NCBI GenBank assembly: GCA_963847575.1
Contig: CAWKAL010000090.1
Coordinates: 1 to 34,343 of the forward strand
DNA from: JASBSR01 sp963847575
GTDB taxonomy: Bacteria > Pseudomonadota > Gammaproteobacteria > SZUA-229
Length of the DNA: 34,343 bases
Reading direction: 5' to 3'
Shown: positions 25,452 to 33,484 of the stretch, piece after piece
Position numbering within the stretch: the stretch's first letter is position 1
Layout: each line of letters begins with the position of its first letter
Made by a program: the position numbers and the translations under genes
Notes under the pieces: generated by a model
The model's input: the letters and a program-made list of their open reading frames with translations, nothing else
What the model was told of the DNA's origin: nothing
The model's database searches: none

Positions 25452-28400
25452 TCAGGTGTTGTCCTGTTCCAGTTCAATGTTGATGCCGAGTGCACGAATT
25501 TCTTTCAGCAATACATTGAACGACTCAGGCATACCCGGCTCCATCTTGTGGTCGCCATCGACGATGTTCTTGTACATCTTGTTACGTCCTGCAACGTCGT
25601 CTGATTTCACTGTCAGCATTTCCTGCAGGGTGTAGGCAGCGCCATAGGCTTCGAGCGCCCAGACTTCCATTTCCCCGAAACGCTGACCACCAAACTGCGC
25701 CTTACCACCCAGCGGCTGCTGAGTAACCAGGCTGTACGGACCGGTTGAACGTGCATGCATCTTGTCATCCACCAGGTGGTTGAGCTTGAGCATGTACTTG
25801 TAACCAATCGTTACCGGACGATCGAAAGCTTCGCCGGTGCGACCGTCATGCAACGTGGTCTGTCCACTGATCGGCAGCTTCGCGAGTTCCAGCATGCGAT
25901 GAATTTCTTCTTCCTCGGCACCATCGAACACCGGTGTTGCCATCGGCACACCTGCGCGAAGGTTATTCGCCAGGGTCAGAACTTCTTCATCGCTGAAGGA
26001 TTTGAGATCGACTTTCTTGTCCCTGTGGTTGTATATCTCGTCGAGATATTTACGCACCTTGGTAATACTTTCCTGTGCTTCCAGCATTTTACCGATTTCA
26101 ATACCGAGACCGCGCGCGGCCCAGCCCAGATGGGTTTCCAGGATCTGGCCGACGTTCATACGCGAAGGTACACCGAGCGGATTCAGTACGATATCCACCG
26201 GGGTGCCGTCTTCGGTGTACGGCATATCTTCTACCGGCACAATCATCGAGACCACACCCTTGTTACCGTGACGACCGGCCATCTTGTCACCCGGCTGCAT
26301 GCGACGTTTGACGGCGAGGTAAACCTTGACCATCTTGAGCACGCCCGGTGCCAGGTCATCGCCCGCGGTCAGCTTGCCTTTCTTCTCGGCGAACATGGCG
26401 TCGAGCAACTCGCGCTGCTCTTTGTGCAATGCAGTAAGACGCTCCATCTGCGCATTGGCATCTTCGTTTTTCAGGCGAATTTGCGACCATTGTTTCTGCT
26501 CGAGTTCTTCGAGGTAAGCCTTGGTGATTTTCGCACCGGCCTTGAGGCCTTTCGGGCCGCCTTCGGCGACTTTACCAGTGAGCAGGTTTTCCATACGTTG
26601 CAGCAGGTCACCTTCAATGATGTGCCATTGCGCGTCGATGTCCTTGCGCGCCTGTTCGATTTCCATCTGCTCGATTTCGAGCGCACGTTTGTCTTTTTCG
26701 ACACCATCACGGGTGAACACCTGGACACCAATCACCGTACCTTCCATACCGGAAGGCACGCGCAGTGAAGAGTCTTTTACGTCCGAAGCTTTCTCGCCGA
26801 AAATCGCACGCAGCAGTTTTTCTTCTGCAGTGAGCTGGGTTTCACCCTTGGGTGTGACCTTGCCGACGAGGATATCATTTGGCTTCACTTCAGCACCGAC
26901 ATACACCACGCCGGATTCGTCCAGCTTGGAAAGCAGGCTTTCACTGACATTGGGAATGTCGGCGGTAATTTCTTCAGAACCCAGCTTGGTGTCACGTGCA
27001 ACACTGGTCAGTTCTTCAATATGAATCGTGGTGTAACGATCTTCTTCAACCACGCGCTCTGAAATCAGAATCGAGTCCTCGAAGTTGTAACCGTTCCACG
27101 GCATGAAGGCCACCAGCATGTTCTGTCCCAGCGCAAGCTCGCCCATGTCTGTCGATGGACCGTCAGCGATAGCGTCGCTGCGTGAAATCTCGTCACCCAC
27201 TTTTACCAGCGGGCGCTGATTTATACAGGTGTTCTGGTTTGAACGTGTGTACTTGGTGAGATTGTAAATATCAACACCGGTGTTGCCGTCGGCAGCTTCA
27301 TCATCGTTAACACGAATTACGATGCGGCCGGCATCAACCGATTCGACCAGTCCGCCGCGCTTGGCAACTACCGAAGCACCAGAATCGAGTGCGACCGTGC
27401 GTTCCATACCAGTACCCACCAGCGGCTTTTGCGCACGCAATGTAGGCACCGCCTGGCGTTGCATGTTTGAACCCATCAGTGCGCGGTTGGCGTCATCGTG
27501 CTCCAGGAACGGAATCAACGATGCAGCCACCGAAACGATCTGTTTCGGTGACACGTCCATGAACTGCACCTGGTCGGGTGTCGACAGGGTAAATTCATTG
27601 CTGTGACGGCAGGACACCAGCTCATCCACCAGCGTGCCTTTAGCATCCAGCGTGGCATTGGCCTGGGCAATCACGAAATTACTTTCTTCGATTGCAGACA
27701 GGTATTCAATGTCTGCAGTTGCCTTGCCATTGGCCACTTTGCGGTACGGTGTTTCAAGGAATCCGTATTCATTGGTACGCGCGTACACCGCGAGCGAATT
27801 AATCAGGCCAATGTTTGGGCCTTCAGGTGTTTCAATCGGGCATACTCGGCCGTAATGTGTCGGATGCACGTCGCGCACTTCAAAGCCGGCGCGTTCACGT
27901 GTCAGGCCGCCCGGCCCCAACGCAGACACACGACGTTTGTGCGTAACTTCTGACAGCGGGTTGTTCTGGTCCATAAACTGTGACAGCTGGCTGGAACCAA
28001 AAAATTCCTTGATCGCAGCTGATACCGGTTTGGCGTTGATTAATTCCTGCGGCATCAGGCCGTCCTGCTCGGCCGTGGTCAAACGCTCTTTAACTGCGCG
28101 TTCAACACGTACCAGGCCGACGCGGAATACGTTTTCTGCCATTTCACCCACGCAGCGAATACGACGGTTACCAAGATGGTCGATATCGTCGACAATGCCC
28201 TGGCCGTTACGGATTGATATCAGTTCTTTGAGCGCATCCAGAATATCGGAGGTTTCGCCCAGTTGCTCAACCATCGCTTTTGAATCATCGTCCTTGCGCT
28301 GACTGAAATGACTGAAGTCATACAGGATGCCCGGACCTTGCGAAGTATCACGGCCTATACGGCGGTTGAACTTCATGCGTCCAACCGATGACAGGTCGTA

Positions 28401-29597
28401 ACGATCGGGTGCAAAAAACAGGTTGTTGAACAGGTTTTCAGCTGCGTCCTTGGTCGGCGGCTCACCCGGGCGCATCATGCGATAAATTTCAATCTGCGCT
28501 TCCAGCTGTGTGGCCGTGGTATCAATCTGCAGGGTGCTCGAAATGAACGGGCCCGCTTCCAGATCGTTGGTGTAAATCACGCGGAAGTTCTTGATCTTGA
28601 GTTCCTGGAAACGCTCGATCAATTCTTCGGTAAATTCTGCATTGGCCGGTGCAACAATTTCACCGGTGCCTGTGTCGATCACGTCATGCGCAAGGTTCTT
28701 GCCAATCAGGTAATCAACAGGTGCTGTCAGGGTTTTAATTTTGGCTTTTTCAAGCTGCTTGATATGACGCATGGTCACTCGGCGGCCTGCTTCTACAATA
28801 ACTTCCTTGCCCGCCTTGATGTCGATGCTAACGGTTTCACCGCGCAGACGCTCAGGCACCAGTTTAAAACTGACGCCGTCCTTGGTCAGGGTGTATTCAA
28901 CCGATTCAAAGAAAGTGTCGAGAATCTGTTCGTTGTTATACCCCAGCGCGCGCAACAGGATCGTCGCCGGTAATTTACGACGACGGTCGATACGCACGAA
29001 TACGCAATCTTTCGGATCGAATTCAAAATCCAGCCATGAACCACGGTAAGGAATAACGCGGGCTGAATATAGAATTTTGCCAGAAGAGTGGGTTTTACCT
29101 TTATCGTGATCAAACAGCACACCCGGTGAACGGTGCAACTGGGACACGATAACACGCTCGGTACCGTTGATGACAAAGGTACCATTGTCGGTCATCAGGG
29201 GCATTTCGCCCATGTAGACTTCCTGCTCTTTTACTTCTTTGGGTGTAATTCTTTTTTTGCTTTCCTTGTCATATATAACAAGGCGCAATACAACGCGCAG
29301 TGGCGCGGCGTAGGTCATGCCACGCAGCTGGCATTCTTTAACATCGAATACCGGCTTACCGAGGGTATAACTGACGTACTGCAGCTCTACATGGCCCGAG
29401 TAACTGACAATCGGGAATACAGAACTAAAGGCACCCTGCAGGCCCACATCCATACGTTCTTTTACAGACTTGTCTGCCTGCAGGAAACCTCGATAGGAAT
29501 CGAGCTGCATGGAGAGCAAATAGGGTACATCCAGTATGGGTGGACGTTTACCGAAATCCTTGCGAATACGTTTTTTCTCGGTAAAAGAATATGCCAT
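25452..29597 (-). CDS. rpoB: RNA polymerase beta subunit
   Basis: Beta forms much of the active-site cleft and the rifampicin pocket. From MAYSFTEKKRIRKDFGKRP (ATG at 29597; the frame is open 18 codons upstream but the family starts here) the product is 1381 residues. The rifampicin region reads FFGSSQLSQFMDQNNPLSEV then THKRRVSALGPGG, with wild-type Asp, His and Ser at the common resistance positions. Other landmarks are RVCPIETPEGPNIGLINS, NGYNFEDSILISERVV and KMAGRHGNKGVVS near the C-terminus. It is longer than E. coli (1342). It follows rplL after 169 bases that hold an attenuator-like hairpin. Confidence 0.98.
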   Translation of the reverse strand: MAYSFTEKKRIRKDFGKRPPILDVPYLLSMQLDSYRGFLQADKSVKERMDVGLQGAFSSVFPIVSYSGHVELQYVSYTLGKPVFDVKECQLRGMTYAAPLRVVLRLVIYDKESKKRITPKEVKEQEVYMGEMPLMTDNGTFVINGTERVIVSQLHRSPGVLFDHDKGKTHSSGKILYSARVIPYRGSWLDFEFDPKDCVFVRIDRRRKLPATILLRALGYNNEQILDTFFESVEYTLTKDGVSFKLVPERLRGETVSIDIKAGKEVIVEAGRRVTMRHIKQLEKAKIKTLTAPVDYLIGKNLAHDVIDTGTGEIVAPANAEFTEELIERFQELKIKNFRVIYTNDLEAGPFISSTLQIDTTATQLEAQIEIYRMMRPGEPPTKDAAENLFNNLFFAPDRYDLSSVGRMKFNRRIGRDTSQGPGILYDFSHFSQRKDDDSKAMVEQLGETSDILDALKELISIRNGQGIVDDIDHLGNRRIRCVGEMAENVFRVGLVRVERAVKERLTTAEQDGLMPQELINAKPVSAAIKEFFGSSQLSQFMDQNNPLSEVTHKRRVSALGPGGLTRERAGFEVRDVHPTHYGRVCPIETPEGPNIGLINSLAVYARTNEYGFLETPYRKVANGKATADIEYLSAIEESNFVIAQANATLDAKGTLVDELVSCRHSNEFTLSTPDQVQFMDVSPKQIVSVAASLIPFLEHDDANRALMGSNMQRQAVPTLRAQKPLVGTGMERTVALDSGASVVAKRGGLVESVDAGRIVIRVNDDEAADGNTGVDIYNLTKYTRSNQNTCINQRPLVKVGDEISRSDAIADGPSTDMGELALGQNMLVAFMPWNGYNFEDSILISERVVEEDRYTTIHIEELTSVARDTKLGSEEITADIPNVSESLLSKLDESGVVYVGAEVKPNDILVGKVTPKGETQLTAEEKLLRAIFGEKASDVKDSSLRVPSGMEGTVIGVQVFTRDGVEKDKRALEIEQMEIEQARKDIDAQWHIIEGDLLQRMENLLTGKVAEGGPKGLKAGAKITKAYLEELEQKQWSQIRLKNEDANAQMERLTALHKEQRELLDAMFAEKKGKLTAGDDLAPGVLKMVKVYLAVKRRMQPGDKMAGRHGNKGVVSMIVPVEDMPYTEDGTPVDIVLNPLGVPSRMNVGQILETHLGWAARGLGIEIGKMLEAQESITKVRKYLDEIYNHRDKKVDLKSFSDEEVLTLANNLRAGVPMATPVFDGAEEEEIHRMLELAKLPISGQTTLHDGRTGEAFDRPVTIGYKYMLKLNHLVDDKMHARSTGPYSLVTQQPLGGKAQFGGQRFGEMEVWALEAYGAAYTLQEMLTVKSDDVAGRNKMYKNIVDGDHKMEPGMPESFNVLLKEIRALGINIELEQDNT

Positions 29598-29683
29598 CGG
29601 TAATCCTCGTCTATGCTTGCATTCTATGTGTTGGGTACGCAACACGCGCACCCGTTGTTTCAGCTATTACAACCGGAAACAGG

Positions 29684-29728
29684 AAAAGGCCGGCGACCAT
29701 GTTTTGTTAAAAACAATGGCTGCCAGCC
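29684..29728 (-). terminator. Attenuator-like hairpin between rplL and rpoB
   Basis: On the minus strand AGGCTGGCAGCCATTGTTTT can pair, with G-U pairs and a small bulge, to AAAACATGGTCGCCGGCCT, and the stem is followed by TTTT. The rplL-rpoB gap in E. coli holds a partial terminator that lowers rpoBC relative to rplJL (established). Position and form fit the same role here: more L7/L12 than polymerase. Partial readthrough is inferred. Confidence 0.6.
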
Positions 29729-29766
29729 TGACCTGTTGCTGAATCCAGTATTCAGCGATCTGTCTA

Positions 29767-30144
29767 TTACTTAAGTTCGACAGATGCGCCAGCTTCTTCA
29801 AGCTGCTTTTTAATTTCTTCAGCTTCAGTTTTGGAAGCGCCTTCCTTGACTGTGGTCGGTGCACCTTCAACTGTATCCTTGGCTTCTTTCAGACCAAGAC
29901 CAGTGATGGTACGTACTGCTTTAATCACAGCAACCTTGTTCGCGCCAATGCCAGTGAGAACAACATCAAATTCTGTCTTCTCTTCAGCAGCTGCGGCATC
30001 ACCGCCAGCAGCAGGTGCGGCCACGGCTACTGCAGCAGCAGCAGACACGCCAAATTTTTCTTCCATTGCGGAAATCAGATCAACGACTTCCATAACGCTC
30101 ATATTGGAAATGGTTTCCAAAATATCATCTTTTGAAACAGCCAC
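29767..30144 (-). CDS. rplL: 50S ribosomal protein L7/L12
   Basis: L7/L12 is the multicopy stalk protein that recruits translational GTPases. The 125-residue product has an N-terminal dimerisation domain (MAVSKDDILETISNMSVMEV, residues 1-33), an alanine-rich hinge (VAVAAPAAGGDAAAAEE) and the C-terminal domain with EFDVVLTGIGANKVAVIKAV and GLGLKEAKDTVEGAP. Length fits (E. coli 121). It follows rplJ by 51 bases; the two share L10-mediated control in well-studied bacteria. Confidence 0.98.
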   Translation of the reverse strand: MAVSKDDILETISNMSVMEVVDLISAMEEKFGVSAAAAVAVAAPAAGGDAAAAEEKTEFDVVLTGIGANKVAVIKAVRTITGLGLKEAKDTVEGAPTTVKEGASKTEAEEIKKQLEEAGASVELK

Positions 30145-30195
30145 GACTATTCTCCAGAGTAAATGTTAAATGTGTATGCAAAGCAGCGTTGGTTA

Positions 30196-30726
30196 CTACG
30201 CGCCCGCCTGTTTTTGGTCTCTTACAGCAGCCACGGTGCGAACAAATTTCGCGTGTGGCTCCTTGAGGGTACGTACGAACTTCTCGATCGGTGCCTTCAT
30301 TACACCCATCAGCATGGCAAGCGCCTGCTCACGGTTAGGAAGACTGGACAGACGTTCAATCTGATCCACCGTCAACAATTCACCACCAACGGCAATAACC
30401 CTGGCGATAAGCTTGTTGTGGTCCTTGGAGAAATTCTTTACGAGACGAGCAGCTGCACCCGGATCTTCCTGGGAGAAAGCCATGACTAATGGCCCTACCA
30501 GTGATTCCTGCATACACTCGAACTCTGTGCCCTCGACAGCACGGCGGGTCAAGGAATTCTTGACCACGCGCAGGTAAACGCCCTCGTTACGTGCTTTCAC
30601 ACGCAGCTCGGTCATTTCCTCTACCGTCAGACCGCGATATTCAGCCGCAATGGCTGAATGCGCATTGGCGGCAATCGTAGACACCTCGGCGACAATTGCT
30701 TTCTTGTCTTCAAGATTTAGTGCCAC
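30196..30726 (-). CDS. rplJ: 50S ribosomal protein L10
   Basis: L10 anchors the L7/L12 stalk and, complexed with L12, represses its own mRNA. I start it at GTG 30726 (MALNLEDKKAIVAEVS, 176 residues) because GGAGAG lies 7 bases before it and the family begins here; the frame is open 32 codons upstream. Visible blocks are AEYRGLTVEEMTELRVKARN and YLRVVKNSLTRRAVEGT, and the C-terminal helix that binds L12 dimers is present. A structured 418-base gap separates it from rplA. Confidence 0.96.
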   Translation of the reverse strand: MALNLEDKKAIVAEVSTIAANAHSAIAAEYRGLTVEEMTELRVKARNEGVYLRVVKNSLTRRAVEGTEFECMQESLVGPLVMAFSQEDPGAAARLVKNFSKDHNKLIARVIAVGGELLTVDQIERLSSLPNREQALAMLMGVMKAPIEKFVRTLKEPHAKFVRTVAAVRDQKQAGA

Positions 30727-30744
30727 TATTGCTCTCCAGTGTTT

Positions 30745-30900
30745 GCTGAGGCTCGCAGACACATTAATTAATGTGTTGTTGATTCTCAGCCAAGTAAACG
30801 GACAGTTCACACTGTCCCCCAAAAAGGTGACCCCGCGAGCGGGATACCCATCTACGCAGGAGATTAAGTGATGGCCAGACTACAAACCATCACACCTGCG
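30745..30900 (-). promoter_or_regulatory. Predicted L10 (rplJ) leader RNA
   Basis: Upstream of rplJ the minus strand has CGCAGG/CCTGCG (30855-30860 with 30895-30900) enclosing a GTGATGG/CCATCAC hairpin, then the stretch CCTGCGTAGATGG with a nearby GGTCACC, which resembles the conserved core of the L10 leader family as I remember it. A GGACAGT/ACTGTCC hairpin (30800-30817) and a GCTGAG/CTCAGC stem (30745-30790) containing an 18-base palindrome lead up to the ribosome-binding site. L10(L12)4 binding here would repress rplJL translation. Assignment is by motif and position. Confidence 0.6.
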
Positions 30901-30937
30901 GTCTCTGACGTCACCGATTACTCGGCTGTCAAATCCC

Positions 30938-31136
30938 CGAAGTGGCGACACGATCATCGACACTTCGAATTCTTAAATGCAGTAACTCATTAATCAGAGC
31001 TACTGCGGCATTAAAAACCTGCACCTACGGTATACGGATATACCGTCATTTTCGCTAACGCTTTATTAGCGAAAATGGAGCAGATGAAAAATCTTATTTT
31101 TTCATCTGCGTGTCCGGACAGGCCATGGCTGGCCTG
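30938..31136 (-). repeat. Run of six inverted repeats between rplA and rplJ
   Basis: Six hairpins follow one another: 31119-31136 (7 bp), 31081-31108 (11 bp perfect), 31047-31077 (12 bp perfect), 31027-31046 (8 bp perfect), 30979-31006 (10 bp, one G-U) and 30938-30967 (7 bp). The repeats at 31027-31046 and 31047-31077 abut with no gap. None is followed by a clean long T-run. There is no credible coding sequence in this stretch. Possible roles are RNA processing, mRNA stabilisation or partial termination between rplKA and rplJL. Confidence 0.75.
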
Positions 31137-31144
31137 CTCTGGAC

Positions 31145-31839
31145 TTAAGCCAGACTCGCCTGATCTACCGTGATACCCGGACCCATGGTCGAGGACACGG
31201 CAATTTTCTGTATGTAATATGCCTTTTGCAGCAGCGGGCTTGGCCTTGTTCAGATCGACCAGCAGGCCCTGAATGTTTTCTTTCAGTGCATTGACTTCAA
31301 ATTTAACCGTGCCAATCGAACAATGGATAATGCCGCCCTTGTCGACGCGGTAACGCACCTGCCCGGACTTGGCATTTTTTACTGCACCGGCAACATCGGG
31401 TGTCACGGTACCGACTTTAGGGTTTGGCATCAGGCCGCGCGGGCCCAGGATCTGGCCCAAAGCACCGACAACGCGCATGGCATCGGGCGCAGCGATGACA
31501 ACATCAAAATTCAATTCGCCGGCTTTAACTTTTGCCGCCAGGTCATCCATTCCCACGATGTCAGCACCAGCAGCTTCAGCGGCCTTGGCATTTTCACCAT
31601 CAGCAAACACAGCAACACGCACGGTTTTACCGGTGCCGTTAGGCAGCACGGTAGCGCCACGTACCACCTGGTCGCTCTTCTTGGGATCGATGCCGAGATT
31701 GACTGCAACGTCAATCGACTCGTTAAATTTGACCGAAGACAAGCTCTTTCAACAATGTCAGTGCTTCTTCAATCGGGTATTGCTTGTTGCCATCAAGTTT
31801 TTCGCGGATGGCTTTGATACGCTTTGAAAATTTAGCCAT
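31145..31839 (-). CDS. rplA: 50S ribosomal protein L1 (two frame breaks)
   Basis: L1 forms the mobile stalk that handles E-site tRNA and represses rplKA translation. Reading starts at ATG 31839 (MAKFSKRIKAIREKLDGNKQ) and runs to LLKEL, shifts near 31740 to SSVKFNESIDVAVNLGIDPK, continues through GPRGLMPNPKVGTVTPDVAG, then shifts again near 31220 to give IQKIAVSSTMGPGITVDQAS and a TAA at 31145. Removing one extra base at each point gives 230 residues, the usual L1 length. Both are probably sequence errors. It begins 2 bases after the rplK stop. Confidence 0.93.
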
Positions 31840-31841
31840 GA

Positions 31842-32273
31842 TTAAACCCCCTCAGTCTCAATGCCCATACTGCGGGCGCTGCCAGCAATCGTGCGCACCG
31901 CGGCATCCATACCTGCCGCTGTCAGGTCAGGCATTTTCATGGTGGCGATTTCTTCGAGTTGCGCGCGCGTAACCTTGCCCACTTTTTTCAGGTGTGGCTC
32001 ACCGCTACCGCTCTTGATGCCGGCCGCTTTTTTCAGCAGGATGGACGCAGGCGGTGTCTTGGTAATAAAAGTGAAGCTTTTGTCACTGTAGACCGTGATA
32101 ACCACGGGCAACGGCAAACCTTTTTCGACTTCCTGGGTTTTTGCATTAAACGCCTTGCAGAACTCCATGATGTTAACGCCGTGCTGACCCAGCGCCGGAC
32201 CGACCGGCGGACTTGGGTTCGCTTCACCTGCCTTAACCTGCAGCTTGATGTAGGAACTGACTTTTTTAGCCAT
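31842..32273 (-). CDS. rplK: 50S ribosomal protein L11
   Basis: L11 forms the GTPase-associated centre with 23S rRNA and is needed for RelA activation. The product starts MAKKVSSYIKLQVKAGEANP (ATG at 32273; 13 extra codons upstream are open but not family-like) and contains PPVGPALGQHGVNIMEFCKA and the C-terminal RNA-binding domain with AGIKSGSGEPHLKKVGKVTR and ARSMGIETEGV. It has 143 residues, close to E. coli (142). It follows nusG after 125 bases. Confidence 0.98.
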   Translation of the reverse strand: MAKKVSSYIKLQVKAGEANPSPPVGPALGQHGVNIMEFCKAFNAKTQEVEKGLPLPVVITVYSDKSFTFITKTPPASILLKKAAGIKSGSGEPHLKKVGKVTRAQLEEIATMKMPDLTAAGMDAAVRTIAGSARSMGIETEGV

Positions 32274-32350
32274 GATTTTCTCCCGGGTGCCAGCGATTGC
32301 CTCAAAGGACAATCTCCCCGTTAATTAAAGTAACGAATTGCGAACTGCCT

Positions 32351-32384
32351 GCGACACTGAAAACAGCAATGTTTTCAGTGTTGC
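32351..32384. repeat. Strong hairpin between nusG and rplK
   Basis: CACTGAAAAC (32355-32364) pairs perfectly with GTTTTCAGTG (32371-32380) around a 6-base loop, and GCGA/TTGC extends it to 14 bp with one G-U pair. No T-run follows on the minus strand. It sits where the rplKA leader would begin, after the nusG stop, so it may separate secE-nusG from rplKA or be a processing site. Confidence 0.7.
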
Positions 32385-32398
32385 CAGCAGGGCGCGAC

Positions 32399-32932
32399 TT
32401 AGCCTTTTTCTACCTGGCTGAATTCGAGCTCAACCGGCGTCGAACGGCCAAATATCAGTACCGCCACTTTCAGGCGGTTACGGTCGTAGTCAACTTCTTC
32501 CACTACGCCATTGAAATCATTAAACGGTCCATCGGTAACGCGAACCACTTCACCCGGCTGATACAGCACCTTGGGTTTCGGTTTTTCGACGCCTTCCTGG
32601 ATTGCGCCAAGAATTGCCTGTGCTTCCTTATCGCTAATCGGTGCCGGCTTGTCCTTGGTGCCGCCGATAAAGCCCATTACCTTGGGCACATCTTTCACCA
32701 GGTGCCAGGTTTCGTCGTCCATTTCCATCTGTACCAGCACGTAGCCCGGGAAGAATTTCCGTTCCGAGCGACGCTTGGCGCCATCACGAATTTCCACAAC
32801 TTCTTCAGTCGGGATCAGGATTTCACCAAATTTGTCCTGCATTTCTGCAAGTGCTATATGCTCTTCAAGCGAGGACTTGACCTTGGCCTCAAAACCCGAA
32901 TAAGCGTGTACTACATACCAGCGTTTAGCCAC
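32399..32932 (-). CDS. nusG: Transcription termination/antitermination factor NusG
   Basis: NusG binds RNA polymerase, suppresses pausing, and links it to Rho or, through S10, to the leading ribosome. The 177-residue product has the NGN domain (KRWYVVHAYSGFEAKVKSSL, then FFPGYVLVQMEMDDETWHLV) and a C-terminal KOW domain from about residue 124 (YQPGEVVRVTDGPFNDFNGV). Length matches E. coli (181). It begins 4 bases after the secE stop, its usual partner. Confidence 0.98.
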   Translation of the reverse strand: MAKRWYVVHAYSGFEAKVKSSLEEHIALAEMQDKFGEILIPTEEVVEIRDGAKRRSERKFFPGYVLVQMEMDDETWHLVKDVPKVMGFIGGTKDKPAPISDKEAQAILGAIQEGVEKPKPKVLYQPGEVVRVTDGPFNDFNGVVEEVDYDRNRLKVAVLIFGRSTPVELEFSQVEKG

Positions 32933-32936
32933 TGAC

Positions 32937-33317
32937 TTAGCCCCCTTGACCAGTCAGAATCTGGACTGCCCAGAGCAGCATCATGTCGACCAACCAGAGA
33001 AATATTCCGATAAGTATGACCGCAAAGATCACCATCATGGTGGTCTGTACAGTTTCCTGGCGTGTCGGCCAGACAACTTTGCGCACCTCGGCACGCGCTT
33101 CACGACCAAAGCCAACAATCGACTGCCCGAGGCGCGTGGTATACACCACACCCACGGCCATCAGTACCAGCGCCAGCAAACCGAGCACACGATACAAAAG
33201 AGCTTCAGCTTCAAAGTAATAGAAGCCTGCTACGCCCGCCACCAGAATCAGTACTGCGATTCCAAGCTTCAGGGTATCCATTCTGTTCGGTACTTCAGTT
33301 TCGGTCTTGGCGACCAT
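32937..33317 (-). CDS. secE: Preprotein translocase subunit SecE
   Basis: SecE clamps SecY in the inner-membrane translocon. The 126-residue product has three hydrophobic helices: LGIAVLILVAGVAGFYYF (residues about 17-35), LGLLALVLMAVGVVY (about 45-59) and a C-terminal MMVIFAVILIGIFLWLVDMM. Before the last helix is the conserved amphipathic EVRKVVWPTRQETVQTT. Three helices are the enteric-type long form; many bacteria have only one. It lies 24 bases after tRNA-Trp. Confidence 0.97.
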   Translation of the reverse strand: MVAKTETEVPNRMDTLKLGIAVLILVAGVAGFYYFEAEALLYRVLGLLALVLMAVGVVYTTRLGQSIVGFGREARAEVRKVVWPTRQETVQTTMMVIFAVILIGIFLWLVDMMLLWAVQILTGQGG

Positions 33318-33341
33318 CTAGCTACTCGCTTTTCAAATTGT

Positions 33342-33417
33342 TGGCAGGCCAGGAGGGACTCGAACCCCCAACCCGCGGTTTTGGAGACCGCTACTCTACC
33401 AATTGAGCCACTGGCCT
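33342..33417 (-). tRNA. tRNA-Trp (anticodon CCA)
   Basis: The 76-base minus-strand sequence begins AGGCCAGTGGCTCAATTGG and ends CTCCTGGCCTGCCA. The acceptor stem AGGCCAG pairs with CTGGCCT, the D-arm and the GGTTCGAGTC T-arm are normal, and the anticodon CCA (33382-33384) reads UGG. The 3' CCA is encoded. A tRNA-Trp between tuf and secE is a common proteobacterial arrangement. Confidence 0.97.
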
Positions 33418-33426
33418 ATCGCGCAA

Positions 33427-33457
33427 CGGGAGGCGCGACCCTTGCCGCAGCCTCCCG
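33427..33457. repeat. Hairpin between tuf and tRNA-Trp
   Basis: CGGGAGGC (33427-33434) pairs with GCCTCCCG (33450-33457), extended inward by GCG/CGC with one bulged base. It lies in the 67-base gap between the tuf stop and the tRNA. No T-run follows, so it may be a tuf 3'-end or tRNA-processing structure rather than a terminator. Confidence 0.6.
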
Positions 33458-33484
33458 CAGTTTGCACTCTGTATTGAGCAGGTC

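Noticed and set aside
25755..26768. Plus-strand open frame of 337 codons inside rpoB
   Set aside because: It lies wholly antisense to conserved rpoB sequence, has no ribosome-binding site, and its residues mirror rpoB codon bias.
30905..30932. TTGACA at 30927-30932 as a promoter for rplJ
   Set aside because: The -35 is perfect and its position fits the E. coli L10 promoter, but no acceptable -10 is found 16-18 bases on.
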